In this document: positions 33,241-45,627 of the stretch, piece after piece
How the letters are laid out: the number at the start of each line of letters is the position of its first letter
Numbering within the stretch: the first letter of the stretch is position 1
Source of the DNA: Holtermannia corniformis
Taxonomy: Eukaryota; Basidiomycota; Tremellomycetes; Holtermanniales
Assembly (NCBI GenBank): GCA_001599935.1
Contig: BCIJ01000002.1
Span: 37,811-101,810 of the forward strand
DNA: 64,000 nucleotides
Direction: 5' to 3'
Made by a program: the position numbers and the translations under genes
The notes under the pieces: model-generated
What the model was told of the DNA's origin: nothing
The model's database searches: none
What the model saw: only the letters and a program-made list of their open reading frames with translations

Positions 33241-34421
33241 TCACCGCAGCCAGCTGCGGATTCTCGCCAACACCCCGCTAGGCTTGACGACTTGTACCGC
33301 GCCCACCAACGCCTCGTCGGCCATCTTGATCCGTTTCTTGTACTGCGCCGGGGACTCGAACTCTTTATCCGGGATCGCCCACAGTCCGCGCTTTGCTTTC
33401 CTAGTGTCATCAGCTTGATCGCGCACCAAGGACGCACTTTGCCCTCGCTTCGATCGCCTTCATCTTGTCCAGCCCCCAATCACCGTATTCGGCCCCTGCC
33501 GACTCGTACACTACCGCGAGGCCGTGTTCGAGCATCATGAGGGGCAGAGGTCGATCCGGGAGGACTCGACGGCGGATATACGGCACTGCGACCTGAGTCG
33601 GCGTCAGCGTCGGCGCTCCGAGCTGTTGATCCGGTGCCAACGCACGATGCGCGAGTATTGATCCTTGCGCAAGAGCTGACAACGCATCTTTTTGCCCAAC
33701 AGCGTCGCGCGCAGCCATTCGAGCGATTCACCAGAGTGCGGTTGGGCCGGTCGACCGAAATGCGCGGCCTGGCGTGGGCGTGAGCTCGCGTACGCGTACA
33801 GGCCGGTACATACGTACCTCTGGCGCATCGATACCCGCGATCCGGATATGGATCGTCTGATCTTTGAGCTCTGCCCTGTCAGCGGTGTACGGTGTAGTGC
33901 TGAACGCACGCACCTTTGACGGTTGACGGGATAGACCGGATCTTGAACGGCCAAGAGTAGAACGGGCCGGGTGTGTGGAACAGTCGAAAGTTATCTACAG
34001 CGTGCTGCTCAGCTCTTACACTTGTCCCTTGATAACGGGCGCACCGCCGTCGCCAACACTGCATCCCATCAGCCCAGCTCACAAGCTCGCTCCGCTCGCT
34101 CGCTCACCTCGTCACCACTCCCCGCACCCATCGCCGGCTCGTAATCATCCGACCGGTCACCGCGTCCGCATTCACGATCCGCTTCCAATAGCGTTTATAC
34201 CCCCATCCAGCGCCGAGAGTCAGGACGGTTGCGGACAGGCCGGAAGCGATCGCGATCGTCGTACTGGATGGTTGGGAGATGACTGAACGGAGGATCGCGA
34301 GAGGTTGGGGTGTGGACTCTGAGGGGGAGCAGAGGTAGCGATCGGTTGTGCATTGTCGGTTGAGGTCGCTGAGGGTTGTGTTGGGTTGTGTGCTGATGCG
34401 ATCGAGGCTGTGGTTGCTCAT
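33241..34421 (-). CDS. LCL3: Probable endonuclease LCL3 (staphylococcal-nuclease-like, mitochondrial membrane)
   Basis: Member of the fungal Lcl3 family of membrane-anchored SNase-like nucleases. Start at ATG 34421 ([20 protein letters not shown]). A hydrophobic segment [20 protein letters not shown] is followed by [10 protein letters not shown], the usual membrane anchor and basic flank. The nuclease fold starts [10 protein letters not shown] and [12 protein letters not shown]; the active-site strand is [10 protein letters not shown], then [30 protein letters not shown] and [20 protein letters not shown]. It ends LARIRSWLR. Arg and Asp/Glu of the SNase active site are visible in RIAGIDAPE and near RKDQYSR. 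Short introns separate each block. Confidence 0.9.
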
Positions 34422-34725
34422 TATTGACGGTGGGTGGTGGTTTGCTTGGCTTATGCACCGCGCTCGTCAGTCGTGTCCGGTCGCTGCAGTCGTCGTGTAG
34501 GCTATTCTTGCGTCGCGCAGCTCGGTCGTGGTTGTCGAACGCTTGCACTTTGCTCGCACATTGTTGGTGCTACGCTCCCAACAGTCACGGCTGTGTGCAA
34601 CGCGTAGCAGCATCCCTCAATGTGCGTGTCATGAGCCAGTCACCCAACGCAAACCACAGCAGCGCCAAATGTACATCACATGCAAAGATGAACAACTCGC
34701 AGCCTCGATAAAGGGAAGAAGCAGC
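34422..34725. other. Intergenic region between LCL3 and the eS6 gene
   Basis: About 300 bases containing the LCL3 promoter and the eS6 3' end. I see no further gene or clear motif. Confidence 0.5.
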
Positions 34726-35629
34726 CTAAGCGCGGCGCGACGACTTCTTCTGCGCCTTGACGGCGGCGTTGTGAGTCTTTTTCTCTTCGGCGTGCTTGGC
34801 GACGAGAACCCTGCGAGGGTCAGTGTGAGTAGAGCGGCGATGTGGGCCGCCGACGTACTTGTACTCCTTGACCGTCTCCTTCTGGGCCTCGGTCCGCCTC
34901 TTCTTGAGGCTCTGGAGGTGCCTGCGGCGCTGCAGGCGCATGGGCGTGACCAAGCGCTGAATCTTGGGAGCCTTGGTGTAGGGCTTTGCACCCTCCTTCT
35001 TAGGCTGCACCTCACGCCTGACGACAAACTTGCGAACGTCGTCCTCCTTGGCCAAGTTGAAGAACCTGCGGATCTTGGTGGCGCGCTTGGGACCGAGGCG
35101 TTTAGGGAGGACAGTGTCGGTGAGACCGGGGATTTCAGACTCGCCGACCTTGACGATGATGCACGACAAGACGGCAATGTCGGAACCGACGATGCAGCCG
35201 CGGACAGACTTGCGCTTGCGCTCACCGGTGCGGCGGGCGCGGTAGCACGAGTGGCCGTCGGCGAGGAGGAGGCGGACACGGTGGTTGAGGAGAACGCCTT
35301 GTTTCATGGGGAAGCCTGCGAGCGAGCAGCGTACGCAGAGCGGATCACGAGCAGCAAGAGGAGACGATGATAGTCAGCACGGCCCGACGACTCTACACTT
35401 TACCGACCCTGCTTGTCGTTGCCGCCCGTGATGCGAAAGACGTAGCCCTTCCACTCGTCACCGAGCGAGTCGACGGCGACTTCCTGCGACATGCGCTTTT
35501 CGTAAAAGATGCGGCTGATTTCGTCAGCTCTCGCCCGCTCTCGCCCGCTGCGACTCACACACGACGCTCATCCTCAATGTCGACAAGCTTTTGAGCGCCC
35601 GTTGCCGGGTTTGCAATGTTGATCTTCAT
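34726..35629 (-). CDS. RPS6: Small-subunit ribosomal protein eS6
   Basis: 40S subunit protein. The start at 35629 gives [20 protein letters not shown], the family N-terminus. Further on: [60 protein letters not shown] and [20 protein letters not shown]. The long charged helix includes [20 protein letters not shown]. Three introns, one between KEYK and the last exon. The protein ends [11 protein letters not shown]. The usual C-terminal phosphorylation motif (RRxSS as in RRASSLKA of yeast) is not present in that order, which is unusual for this family. It is divergent from the uS15 gene. Confidence 0.97.
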
Positions 35630-35707
35630 GATGGATGGTCGAGTGAGTGAGCGCGGTTGGTGCTGGTGTCGTTGGTGCCGGTTTTCGAGCGGAAGTATAA
35701 TTTGGCT

Positions 35708-35745
35708 GAGAGTGGCAGTTTTCGCGGCGTTTCTCGGAGTTTTGA
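35708..35745. promoter_or_regulatory. Ribosomal-gene promoter module (eS6/uS15 divergent promoter)
   Basis: Contains AGTGGCAGTTTTCGCGGCG (35711-35729) directly overlapping CGGCGTTTCTCGGAGTTTTG (35725-35744). Both have close counterparts in the eS17 promoter. It lies 79-116 bases from the eS6 ATG and about 120-155 bases from the uS15 ATG, so it may serve both genes. Confidence 0.5.
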
Positions 35746-35862
35746 AAATCGCGCGCGAGGACGGGAATTCTGCAAACCCCCTCGAAAAACCATCAGCTCA
35801 GGTTGGGTGCTGCAAAGAACATCCTTCTCGCCCGTCAAGACACAGTTTATCACTCGCTCATC

Positions 35863-37568
<1,706 letters not shown>

Positions 37569-39754
37569 TCACTGAATGATCATCTCCCACTCGTACTCTT
37601 TCACAATCTCGAGCCAATCGACATGGCGCGAGCCATTCTCGTTGCGTTGCCACAACTCGTGCACGAGCTTGTTGGCCCGGTGGAGCAACAGTCCCGGCCC
37701 ACCGCCGTTCTGCCACTGCCCTCTGTACGCGATGTTAGCGCTGCACGGGACGAGAACGGGACGGACTCTAGCTTTTTCTGGATCGCTGTGACCCTCTGGC
37801 GATCATCTGGCGTTCCGGGCGCTGTACCGCCCGCTTGCGCGTTGATGGCTGCTTGGAACAGTGGCCAGTGAACCATGATGACGCCCGGGAGCGCGTTGGA
37901 GACCATGTATTCGAGGACCGAGACGAGCTGGCGCACGAGCAGTCGGATCGTCAGGCTGTTGGGCGCTTCGCACAGCGCCGCGTTCCGACAGTGCAGTTGG
38001 GCTGAGAGCCGGTACGCGTCGTGCAGGTGCTGATGCCGCTTGAGGTGCGGGTGCGCGCTCAGCACGGCTTGCAGGACGGATTGGGATTCACCGATATCGC
38101 GCAGGAGCCGATCGGCAGTTTCGAGATGCGCGTGCAGCGCTTCATCGCTCCAGGACCGGGTCGGTGAGGGGTCGGATCGCCGTTGGCGGACGAGCGCGGC
38201 GGTCCGGTGGACAGCAGAGTGGAGCCCGAAGGCGAGACCCGACCAGGTGTGCACCGTGGCCGGTGGCACGCGGTTGTACGCTGCTACGACGTCGGGTGAG
38301 ATCATTGGGCCTTGACGGAGGATGGCCGTGCTCTGTAAAGTGAGCCAAGCTCCGACTTGCACAAGCACGCACAAAAGTATCGAGAAACAGGAAATGCTCA
38401 TAGCTAGCCGTGTCAGCGACCCCACGATACCTCGCCCACTCACAAGTAGAACTTTTGTGATGCCGGATCGAGCCGATCATCCACTTTGAACAGGGTCCTG
38501 CCGACAGCCGCCAAGTGTTCTTGCCAGTAGCTATAGCCCCAGACCTCGCCCAATGTGATCTAGCGTCTCAGCGCGACGCCTGCACCGGCACGACTCACCT
38601 TTTGCTGCATGGCCATGCAAGTGGCCGCAAACAGCGTCACGCGCTCCGTCTCCGGCCACAGCTCGCAACTCGGGTTGGCCCGATACAGCGCCAGCAGCTC
38701 GTGCATCACCACTTGGGCCTTTGTATGCGCCTTTTCCGCCGGCGCTTCATACTTGACATGGCCCTGTGCGACCAGGTGCTTGGCCGCCCACGCGACGATG
38801 GACAGGTGCAGTGCGTGCGCAGATTTACTCGCTTCGTTGCTGCTCGCTAGGTTTGTGAACCCGCGAATGTTGTGCCGGCCGACAGACGCGTTGTCGTTGC
38901 ACAGCGACTCGAGCGTTGATGTAAAGTGGTCTAGCAGGACCGCAGCGGACGGTGTTGAGACGGATCGACGGCGTCGTTCGGGCTCGCGATCGGATGGGCC
39001 GGCAGTGGGCGCGAGCGCGAGCGCAGGTTGCGGATAGGGCTGTCCATCTTCAGGATTCAAGTTGAGGATCCCTGGCGCAGACAAGCTGACTGCCGCCCAG
39101 AGCTGCAGCGTAGCCTAAACGGGTATCAGCCGAGTCTGCGTCCGGCCGGCCGACTGACCTCGTTGAGCTCAAAGTCTTGGTTGAACAGGCCATCCAGCAC
39201 ATTCTCATACGTGCCCGCACCCCCGAGCCAGTTCCCGTTCGATCCATAAGGGTCCTCGCAGACAGGCTCGGGGTACATGACGAATGGTTCTGGCGCGGGC
39301 GCTGGCACAGGTGCATAGTCGATGTATGATCTGTGCGGACCGTACCCGTCGTACGGTACCGGCGGCAGCGGCGGGATCGCTGCACTCATCGGAGCCAAGT
39401 GTGGACCACTCGTACTCGTACTCGGTCCAGCGTGCGTGCCGAGCGCAGGCCTTGACACACTGCGTCCGGGCGGCGGCGTGGGAGCAGGCGAGTTGCGAGC
39501 TGATGACTCTGGCCAAGTACATTCCTACCGCGCGAGATGAGCGACAAGCTGTATCGGATCGTCAAACGCACCAGCTGCAGCCTCTCGCACGCTTCACAAA
39601 CCGGTCTCTCAAAGTTGCAGCCCTTGCGCCGCTTTCTGCATGTCAGGCAGCCCTCTTTGCTGCGAGTGATCTTGCGTCGCTTTCGCGGCTGGCCCTTGAC
39701 CGTGTCGTTGATCGCTTGCGGCGTCGTTCCGCTGCTGCTGCCTGCCTGTGGCAT
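37569..39754 (-). CDS. Zn(II)2Cys6 fungal transcription factor
   Basis: DNA-binding regulator. Start at ATG 39754 (MPQAGSSSGTTPQAIND). The binuclear cluster is ITRSKEGCLTCRKRRKGC, then NFERPVCEACERLQL joined over an intron to ECTWPESS, giving Cx2Cx6Cx6Cx2Cx6C. Upstream KGQPRKRRK is a likely nuclear signal. A Pro/Tyr-rich linker follows (YGPHRSYIDYAPVPAPAPEP), then the acidic/hydrophobic regulatory domain with FTNLASSNEASKSAHALHLS, YRANPSCELWPETERVTLFA, LLCVLVQVGAWLTLQSTAIL and LVSVLEYMVSNALPGVIMVH. It ends KEYEWEMIIQ. The middle domain resembles the fungal-specific type 2 (DUF3468-like) region. The target genes are unknown. Confidence 0.88.
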
Positions 39755-39936
39755 GGTCAGCGAGCAAGACGATGCAGAACGAGAAAATGACAAGAGCGAC
39801 GTAGGCGACTACAACGTCAGCATCGACAGTTGTTTGGTTCCGGCCGGTGGATGCTGTCAACCGCACCGGGACAGATGGCTGCTCAGCGTGGATAGATGGC
39901 TGCTCAGTTGTGTACAGATAGCTGCATACACTCTGC

Positions 39937-41852
39937 CTACTCGTTGACAGCCCGACGCGCCATCTCGAGCGCTCCCTCGTACGTCTGGTTGCCTGCACTC
40001 GCCCAAGAATCAGCATCGTGCAAACCAACCACTCGACCGACGCACCACCGATAAAGCCCGCGATATGGCAAAACACACAGCCGTCAATGCCAGCAACAGT
40101 GCTGAGCTCGCTGTCGCGCACACCGCGCCACGCCTCGGGCAGAGCCTTGCGGCTCGTGAACGAGTCTTTCGACTCGGGCACACACTGGATCCGCCACGAA
40201 GAGGTTGCGTCTTCGGATTCGGGGTAGAGGATGTACAGGATCTTGGACGGGTTGGAGAGCGTTGGCTCGAGTGTGAACAGGTGGTCTTTCCACGGGACCG
40301 ACTGCGGGTGTTAGTGGGGGCAGAGTGGGGAAAGCGAGGGGTATTGTAATCAGCCGTTTGCTCGATACCGTTTAAGCGCGCAGCAGATACCCGCAATAGA
40401 CAATGACACGCTGAGGCTCCCATATACCAAGAAAGACTCACCTGCTTGAACACGACGACCGCACCCGAAGGATCAACCTCGGTCCTAGCCTCCATCCCGC
40501 GTAGGACAATGTCGCGTGCAGGCAGCCACGCGTTCTGAAAGTAATCCAGTCGACCGAGGAACTCGGAGCCGGTGAGCGCTGAAGCCGTTTGGAACTTTTC
40601 CTGCGTTGGGTCAGCGCCGTATCGTACTGCCAGAGGGAGGCGGTGAGTAGTGCAAGTTTACTCGATTGCCAACGTTCGGGCGTTGACGCCTAGGATGACG
40701 ACTGCGAACTCACATCAAGCACGGCATCGTTGAACGGCTCGTTCCATCGCGGGTTCAAGTGTCCCACGCGGGACGAGAGATCGCTCCGCGACGTGTACGC
40801 AGCCGGTGAAGGGTGCAGCGCGATCCCATTATCGATCCTGGACAATGTTTAGCACGCAGCACTTCCACGGAAGAAAACGAGCACTCACGCATCGATCGCT
40901 TCGACAAACTCCTGTAACGGTACGGCGTCAGCGCCGTGCGGGGAGGGGAAAGACCAACCTTGTACATTTGGAGCCAGAGCGTGTGCACTTTGGTGTCGGA
41001 TTCGGCGTAGCCGGTCACGTTGGCGACAATGTGCTTGCCAAAGTGCCTGAGGCGTTAGTGACTGGGGTTGAGTGCGGTGCGAGTGGGCTACGTGGATGAT
41101 GATTCTGCAATACCGGGAGTAAGGCCGGAGAACAGCACGTATGATAACGGGCAGTGGTCTAGCCATCGAGCAGCAGCGACCGAACCCGCACTGATAGCGG
41201 CATCTGCCAGCCAGGCTCTTACCATACCAGTGACAGCATCGCCAATCCATTCCAACGCTGCACACCCCACTCACTTGTACACCAATCCGGCACTGCTCAG
41301 CTTTGTCTTTGCAAACGCGTCGCCAAGGACCGAGCCGCCGTTATCAAACACCTCGGTGAACCCGCGCTGGTGATGATCGTAGCGGTTCGTAGCGGGGTCA
41401 TAGACTCCGCCGACGTCGACGACAATGTCGAGCGGTGCGACTGAGCACGCGTCAGCGCCGCTACGTAGCGCAGATACCAGGTGGAGGACACACGCTTAGC
41501 TGGGTCCCTGGTACGGACTAGGTCTATTCGGCGTTAGCATGCGGCCGTGGACGGCGGTAGCACGCACCGGCATCCTTGAACTCGTCTGTCAACCGCAGCA
41601 GAAATACAGCGAGGGCCTCTACGATCCGAGTGTCAATACGACCTCGCCGCCCACCGGACGCTACACACCGTCGCAGTGGAACGTGCCCGAGTGCGTGCCA
41701 ATGACCTGGCCGTCGTCAGTCGTCGTTGAGCGTATCACACGGGCGGCGTTACCGACCTTTGTCGACTTCATCCTCTTTGCGACTGGGCTTGTCAAAGTGG
41801 TGCTCATCCGTCCGAGTGGCCTGCTGAAGATGCCGACGAGGTTGGAGCGCAT
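39937..41852 (-). CDS. MYG1: MYG1-family exonuclease / metal-dependent hydrolase
   Basis: Conserved DHH-like phosphoesterase found in nucleus and mitochondria of eukaryotes. ATG 41852 starts [20 protein letters not shown], basic and Ser/Thr rich with no acids, so it may be a mitochondrial presequence. The hallmark [14 protein letters not shown] holds metal-binding His and Asp. Then [34 protein letters not shown] (the DHH-type motif DHH), [59 protein letters not shown] and [20 protein letters not shown] follow. It ends EMARRAVNE. About eight short introns. Start chosen as first ATG; upstream frame has none. Confidence 0.93.
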
Positions 41853-42371
41853 CGACTGTGATGGACCGGCTGTCAACTTTTTATCCTAATGCTGCTAATG
41901 CTCCATCTATGATTACAATACAATTTGTAATGGTGGCGAGTGGCATTAGGATATGTTGCTGATTGCATTAGGATTGCATTACCAATGCTTTGCTATCCGC
42001 GCTGTAATAATGGAGTCGTGGCTAATTGTATTAGTATTGCATTACCATCCTTGGCTGATCCGCATTACCCTGGTTATCCTAATCTCTTCAACGCCTATCC
42101 TAATAAACCTAGTTTCCCACGGTGCATCTCCGTTCGCTATGATCCGCGGGTTCCCGCCAAACCCGCGTGCGCCTGTTGCCCGCTCTCGGCGCAGGAATCG
42201 CATAGGATCCCTCTGAGCTCGACACAACGCTCTCTGCATCCACACCGACAGCATCCACACTGCTCACGATACCGTACAGGTCACGGCCAGTCGACTGGGC
42301 GAAACGGCGAGGACAAAGCATCGAGCCGAACGCGAGATCGAGCTCGGTCGGCGGCGGCGACAACGACAACA
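41853..42371. other. AT-richer intergenic region with tandem duplication
   Basis: About 520 bases between divergent starts of MYG1 and the PHD-finger gene. It holds a 63-base tandem duplication and several ATTAGGATA or inverted TATCCTAAT units, and is less GC-rich than the neighbouring genes. The continuous frame through it on the plus strand is best explained by the duplication rather than coding. Confidence 0.6.
41881..42104. repeat. 63-bp tandem duplication with ATTAGGAT / ATCCTAAT inverted units
   Basis: A unit starting GCTGATTGCATTAGGATTGC at 41958 recurs as GCTAATTGTATTAGTATTGC at 42021, a period of 63 bases, and the similarity continues through GCATTACC and ATCCGC. Flanking copies of TTATCCTAAT lie at 41881 and 42074, with CTATCCTAAT at 42095 and CATTAGGATA at 41944, so the block also has inverted symmetry. 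Confidence 0.6.
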
Positions 42372-45362
42372 ATGACGGATCGCCGGCGCGCAGCCGCACA
42401 CGCCGATGACAAGCCCAAGTCGGAGAGCGTGACACCACTGCCGGAGGATGAGGACGATGGTGTGTGCTGCTCTGCGCTCCGAGTGCTGCTCGAGGAGAAT
42501 TCATCAACTGCTTAGATACCCCAAGACGGTCGACACGCGCAAAGAACCCTCTACCACCAACCACGGGCCCGCTGTTTCCGCCGTTGCCGCCAAAACAGCC
42601 CAGGCTCAGTAATGGTCACTCGCACAGTCGATCACCTAGGACCCCGGGGGCCTTGCCCGTGCCAAAAACGGTCGAGATGAAGCAAGAGATCGTCGAGGCT
42701 TCGATTAGGCCGGTCCCGGTCCCGGTCGTAGAGATTGATCCAGTCGCGGGACTCGATACGGCAGTGCAGGATGCGATGGACCGAACCGACGAGCTGGCAG
42801 CAGCACCGGACGCGACGCCTTCCCAACCAGAGGATGTCGTCATGCGACCTCGAAACGAGGAAACACCCGACGCAGCTCAAGACCCAGACAGAGACCACCA
42901 TCCAGCGCCAGAGCCAAAGCCAAAGTCAGAGCCAGATCTCGAACCCAACCCCGCCCACTCCCCACCACGCTCTTCCCCCTCTGAACCCGAGCACAAGAAG
43001 GAACCTGAACAAGAGCCAGACGACTGGGAGACGTATCGTCGGCACCGTGGCGTACGGGCCTTTGGCGGCGGCGGTGGCAGTACCTCGGGCTCGACCTCGG
43101 GCGCGGGCAGGAAACGAAGAGGCGAGGGACAGTTGCTCCTCGCAGAGTATCTGGCGGCGNCGGCTGTGGACGTCGAGGACGACGAGGGCGAGGGCGAGGG
43201 ACGGGATGTGACGAGGTGTATCTGTGGACGAGAGGGTGAGTCTTGCTTCTGGGGCTGGTGTACGTCGGGTGGCATCAGAGTCGCTCTCAACTGCGCGTTG
43301 GCGTCGCTGAGAAGGTCAACGCAGCCGGGGTGGCTTACGACGAAAGCCGCTTGGCTGTAGCTCGTATAGCTGCGCCGACTAGTCGAAATTCTGAGGAATG
43401 CGTCGGCAGGGCCTCTGTTGTGTGTCAGGCCGAGCGACGGACCTCGCTGCGTAACTCTATGAGCATGGTCAAGCCCCCACCTGGCTTGCTGTATGTCAGC
43501 TATGGAATACGGTGTAACTTGAAACGGCTAACGAGTGCACCGGAAGATGCATGCTTTCAGCTGGCTGGCTCGTGCTCGCTTTGCTTGCCGACGAAGCTCA
43601 AGCTGGGACAAATCTTTGGCGTTGTTGATGTCCTTCATCCGAACGGCATGGATCAACGCACTCAGATGTGAACCTCTGCTCAGCTAACATACAACTCTCG
43701 CGACTCATAAGTCGGATCCAAGATCCTGTAGACCGCTGACAAGCGCAGATATCGACGTCATGATGATCCAATGCGACGACTGCAATGTCTGGCAGCACGG
43801 CGGCTGCGTCGGGATCTGGGGCGACGAAGAGGCACCGGACGGTACGTTGTACTCTCGCCGCCACACGTACTGACAGCCCGCAGAATACTTTTGCGAGCAG
43901 TGCAAGCCGAGCTTGCACCTTGCGCTCAAACGATGGCTCAAGAGTCGTGGCCGACAAGCGTGAGTTGCCGCCCGAGCGAACGTAGCGCGCAGCCCTGACG
44001 GTTGTATAGCACGTTTATCCCGCCGACACCGGCCGATCTATCCCACTACCACCACCCATCGACTGACAAGACTCCACCGACGCAATCGAATCGGTGGTCA
44101 GACCCTTCGCTTGTCCCCGCTGCGCCTGCTCGAACGTCTTCACGCTCGGCAAAGCCAACATCGGCGTCTGGGACAAAGCGCCGTGCGCCGTCGCCATCGC
44201 GCTCGACGAGTCCTGCGGCAGCCAAGCGACGGAGCACGATGAACTCTAGAGACTCGGCGTATGAAGAGGCCGTCAAGGCTGCACTCGAGGCCAGTCGGCT
44301 CGAGGCTGGTGAGGGTTCGGTCGAGAAGCGGAGGCGAGGGGTCGAGGATGACGACGAGCGCGAGGACAAGGCTGTAGTGAAAAAGGGCAAGAAGCGGAAA
44401 GAGGAGGACGAGGGTCAGTCTGTGCGAGTGACCGAGAGTGATGGCTGACTTTGCTGGTAGACGGCCATGCACTATCGGGCAAGCCAAAGCATCCGAATCA
44501 GTATACGTACCGGCCCAAGGCGCCCGGTGCACCCGTCGTCTCGCCCATCAAAGCCAAAGCGGTTCCGGTCGCCCCCCCGCCTGCGCCTGTCGTATCCGCA
44601 CCTCCATCCGCGACGCACGAGCACGGGACACGACGAAATGGCCATGCCCATCGGGAAGCCGTAGCGAGTGCCAATGCGCAAGCGGGGTCCAGTACGTCGG
44701 TCAACAATCTCGGGTGGAACCTGCCAGACCACCTGTCTGCGTTTGCCGACCTCGTACCGTCTTCCGCTCCGTACGCACTCGATATCCGAACACCGGCCGT
44801 CTTGCCCTCGTACGCGCGCAATCACTTTCACAACCTCCGCTATGGGCCTTTTGATGAGCTCGACGACCAAGGTCGACTGCCTGATGGCCCGCCCGAGCAA
44901 GCTGTTGCAGGCCCAAGCTGGCACAAGGAACCGCCGGTCAAAGTTCGCTACCCGCTCAAACGCGTCACCGTGGCCGAGATGAAGAAGCGCGTTCGCAGCG
45001 TGCTCGAGTACGTCGGTCGACTCCAGTCGGAGGAATCACGGCGCGCCGAGCGTGCAAAGCTGCTTGCGCTGCCCACACCCCCCGTCAGGTCAAGCGTCGA
45101 CGTGGATGCCGATACGGAAATGGACGACGCACACCTGCCCCTCCGCCCGAGTCTGTCCACGACCCAACTCATGGACGAACTGACGCGCGATCTGATTGCG
45201 TTTCAAGAGACGTTTCAGGGACCTGCGGGGGCGCCGCCGAGGCAGAGCTCGAGACATGGCACGCCGGTCGCGGTTGGGCTGGGGATCAGTGCAGAGATCG
45301 AGGTCGATCCGGTAAAGGCCGGCGAGGACCAGAGTGGGCTAGGGCACGCAGACGTCGCTTGA
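42372..45362 (+). CDS. PHD-finger protein, Cti6-like (histone deacetylase complex component)
   Basis: Chromatin reader likely in an Rpd3L-type deacetylase complex. ATG 42372 starts MTDRRRAAAHADDKPKSESV. A 57-nt intron joins EDEDD to DTPRRSTRAKNPLPP. A long acidic, Pro-rich region includes HSPPRSSPSEPEHKKEPEQE. The PHD finger reads RCICGRE, then across a 513-nt intron (43236-43748) DIDVMMIQCDDCNVWQHGGC, and EYFCEQCKPSLH, a complete Cys4-His-Cys3 pattern. The C-terminal half has Ser/Lys-rich linkers and the Cti6-type block YPLKRVTVAEMKKRVRSVLE then YVGRLQSEE. It ends SGLGHADVA. There is one undetermined base (n) at 43160. The long intron inside the zinc finger is odd for this genome. Confidence 0.85.
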
Positions 45363-45627
45363 CATGCTATATCATGCTCATCGACCTCTGGCATGCTGCT
45401 CTCTTGAACAGCATGCGGTTGGGATGCAGCACGATCGACTACGATGACCATCCGAACAACCTTGCAGCGTCGGCCATCGCCTGCTCGAGCCATGCAGGAT
45501 TGCGTGCTGCTGACCAAGTTGAGGACATCGCAGTCAGCCGACTCGACCATGGCGTGCTCACTCTGGCTCGCAATGTATAATGCAGATGCAGTGGGTGGGC
45601 ATGTGAGCCCAGACAGAGCACTCCACC

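Noticed and set aside
34528..35370. 280-codon plus-strand open frame
   Set aside because: It is antisense to the eS6 gene, whose exons match a universal ribosomal protein; the frame is a composition shadow.
41881..42104. Interstitial telomere repeat
   Set aside because: ATTAGGAT units resemble TTAGGG only loosely and are not in tandem.
41940..42515. 191-codon plus-strand frame before the PHD gene
   Set aside because: The first part is a 63-bp tandem duplication whose length is a multiple of three, which keeps the frame open. The true start at 42372 fits the family layout.
43243..43671. Nested gene in the PHD-finger intron
   Set aside because: Single open frame without recognised domain or splice sites; kept only as a finding about intron size.
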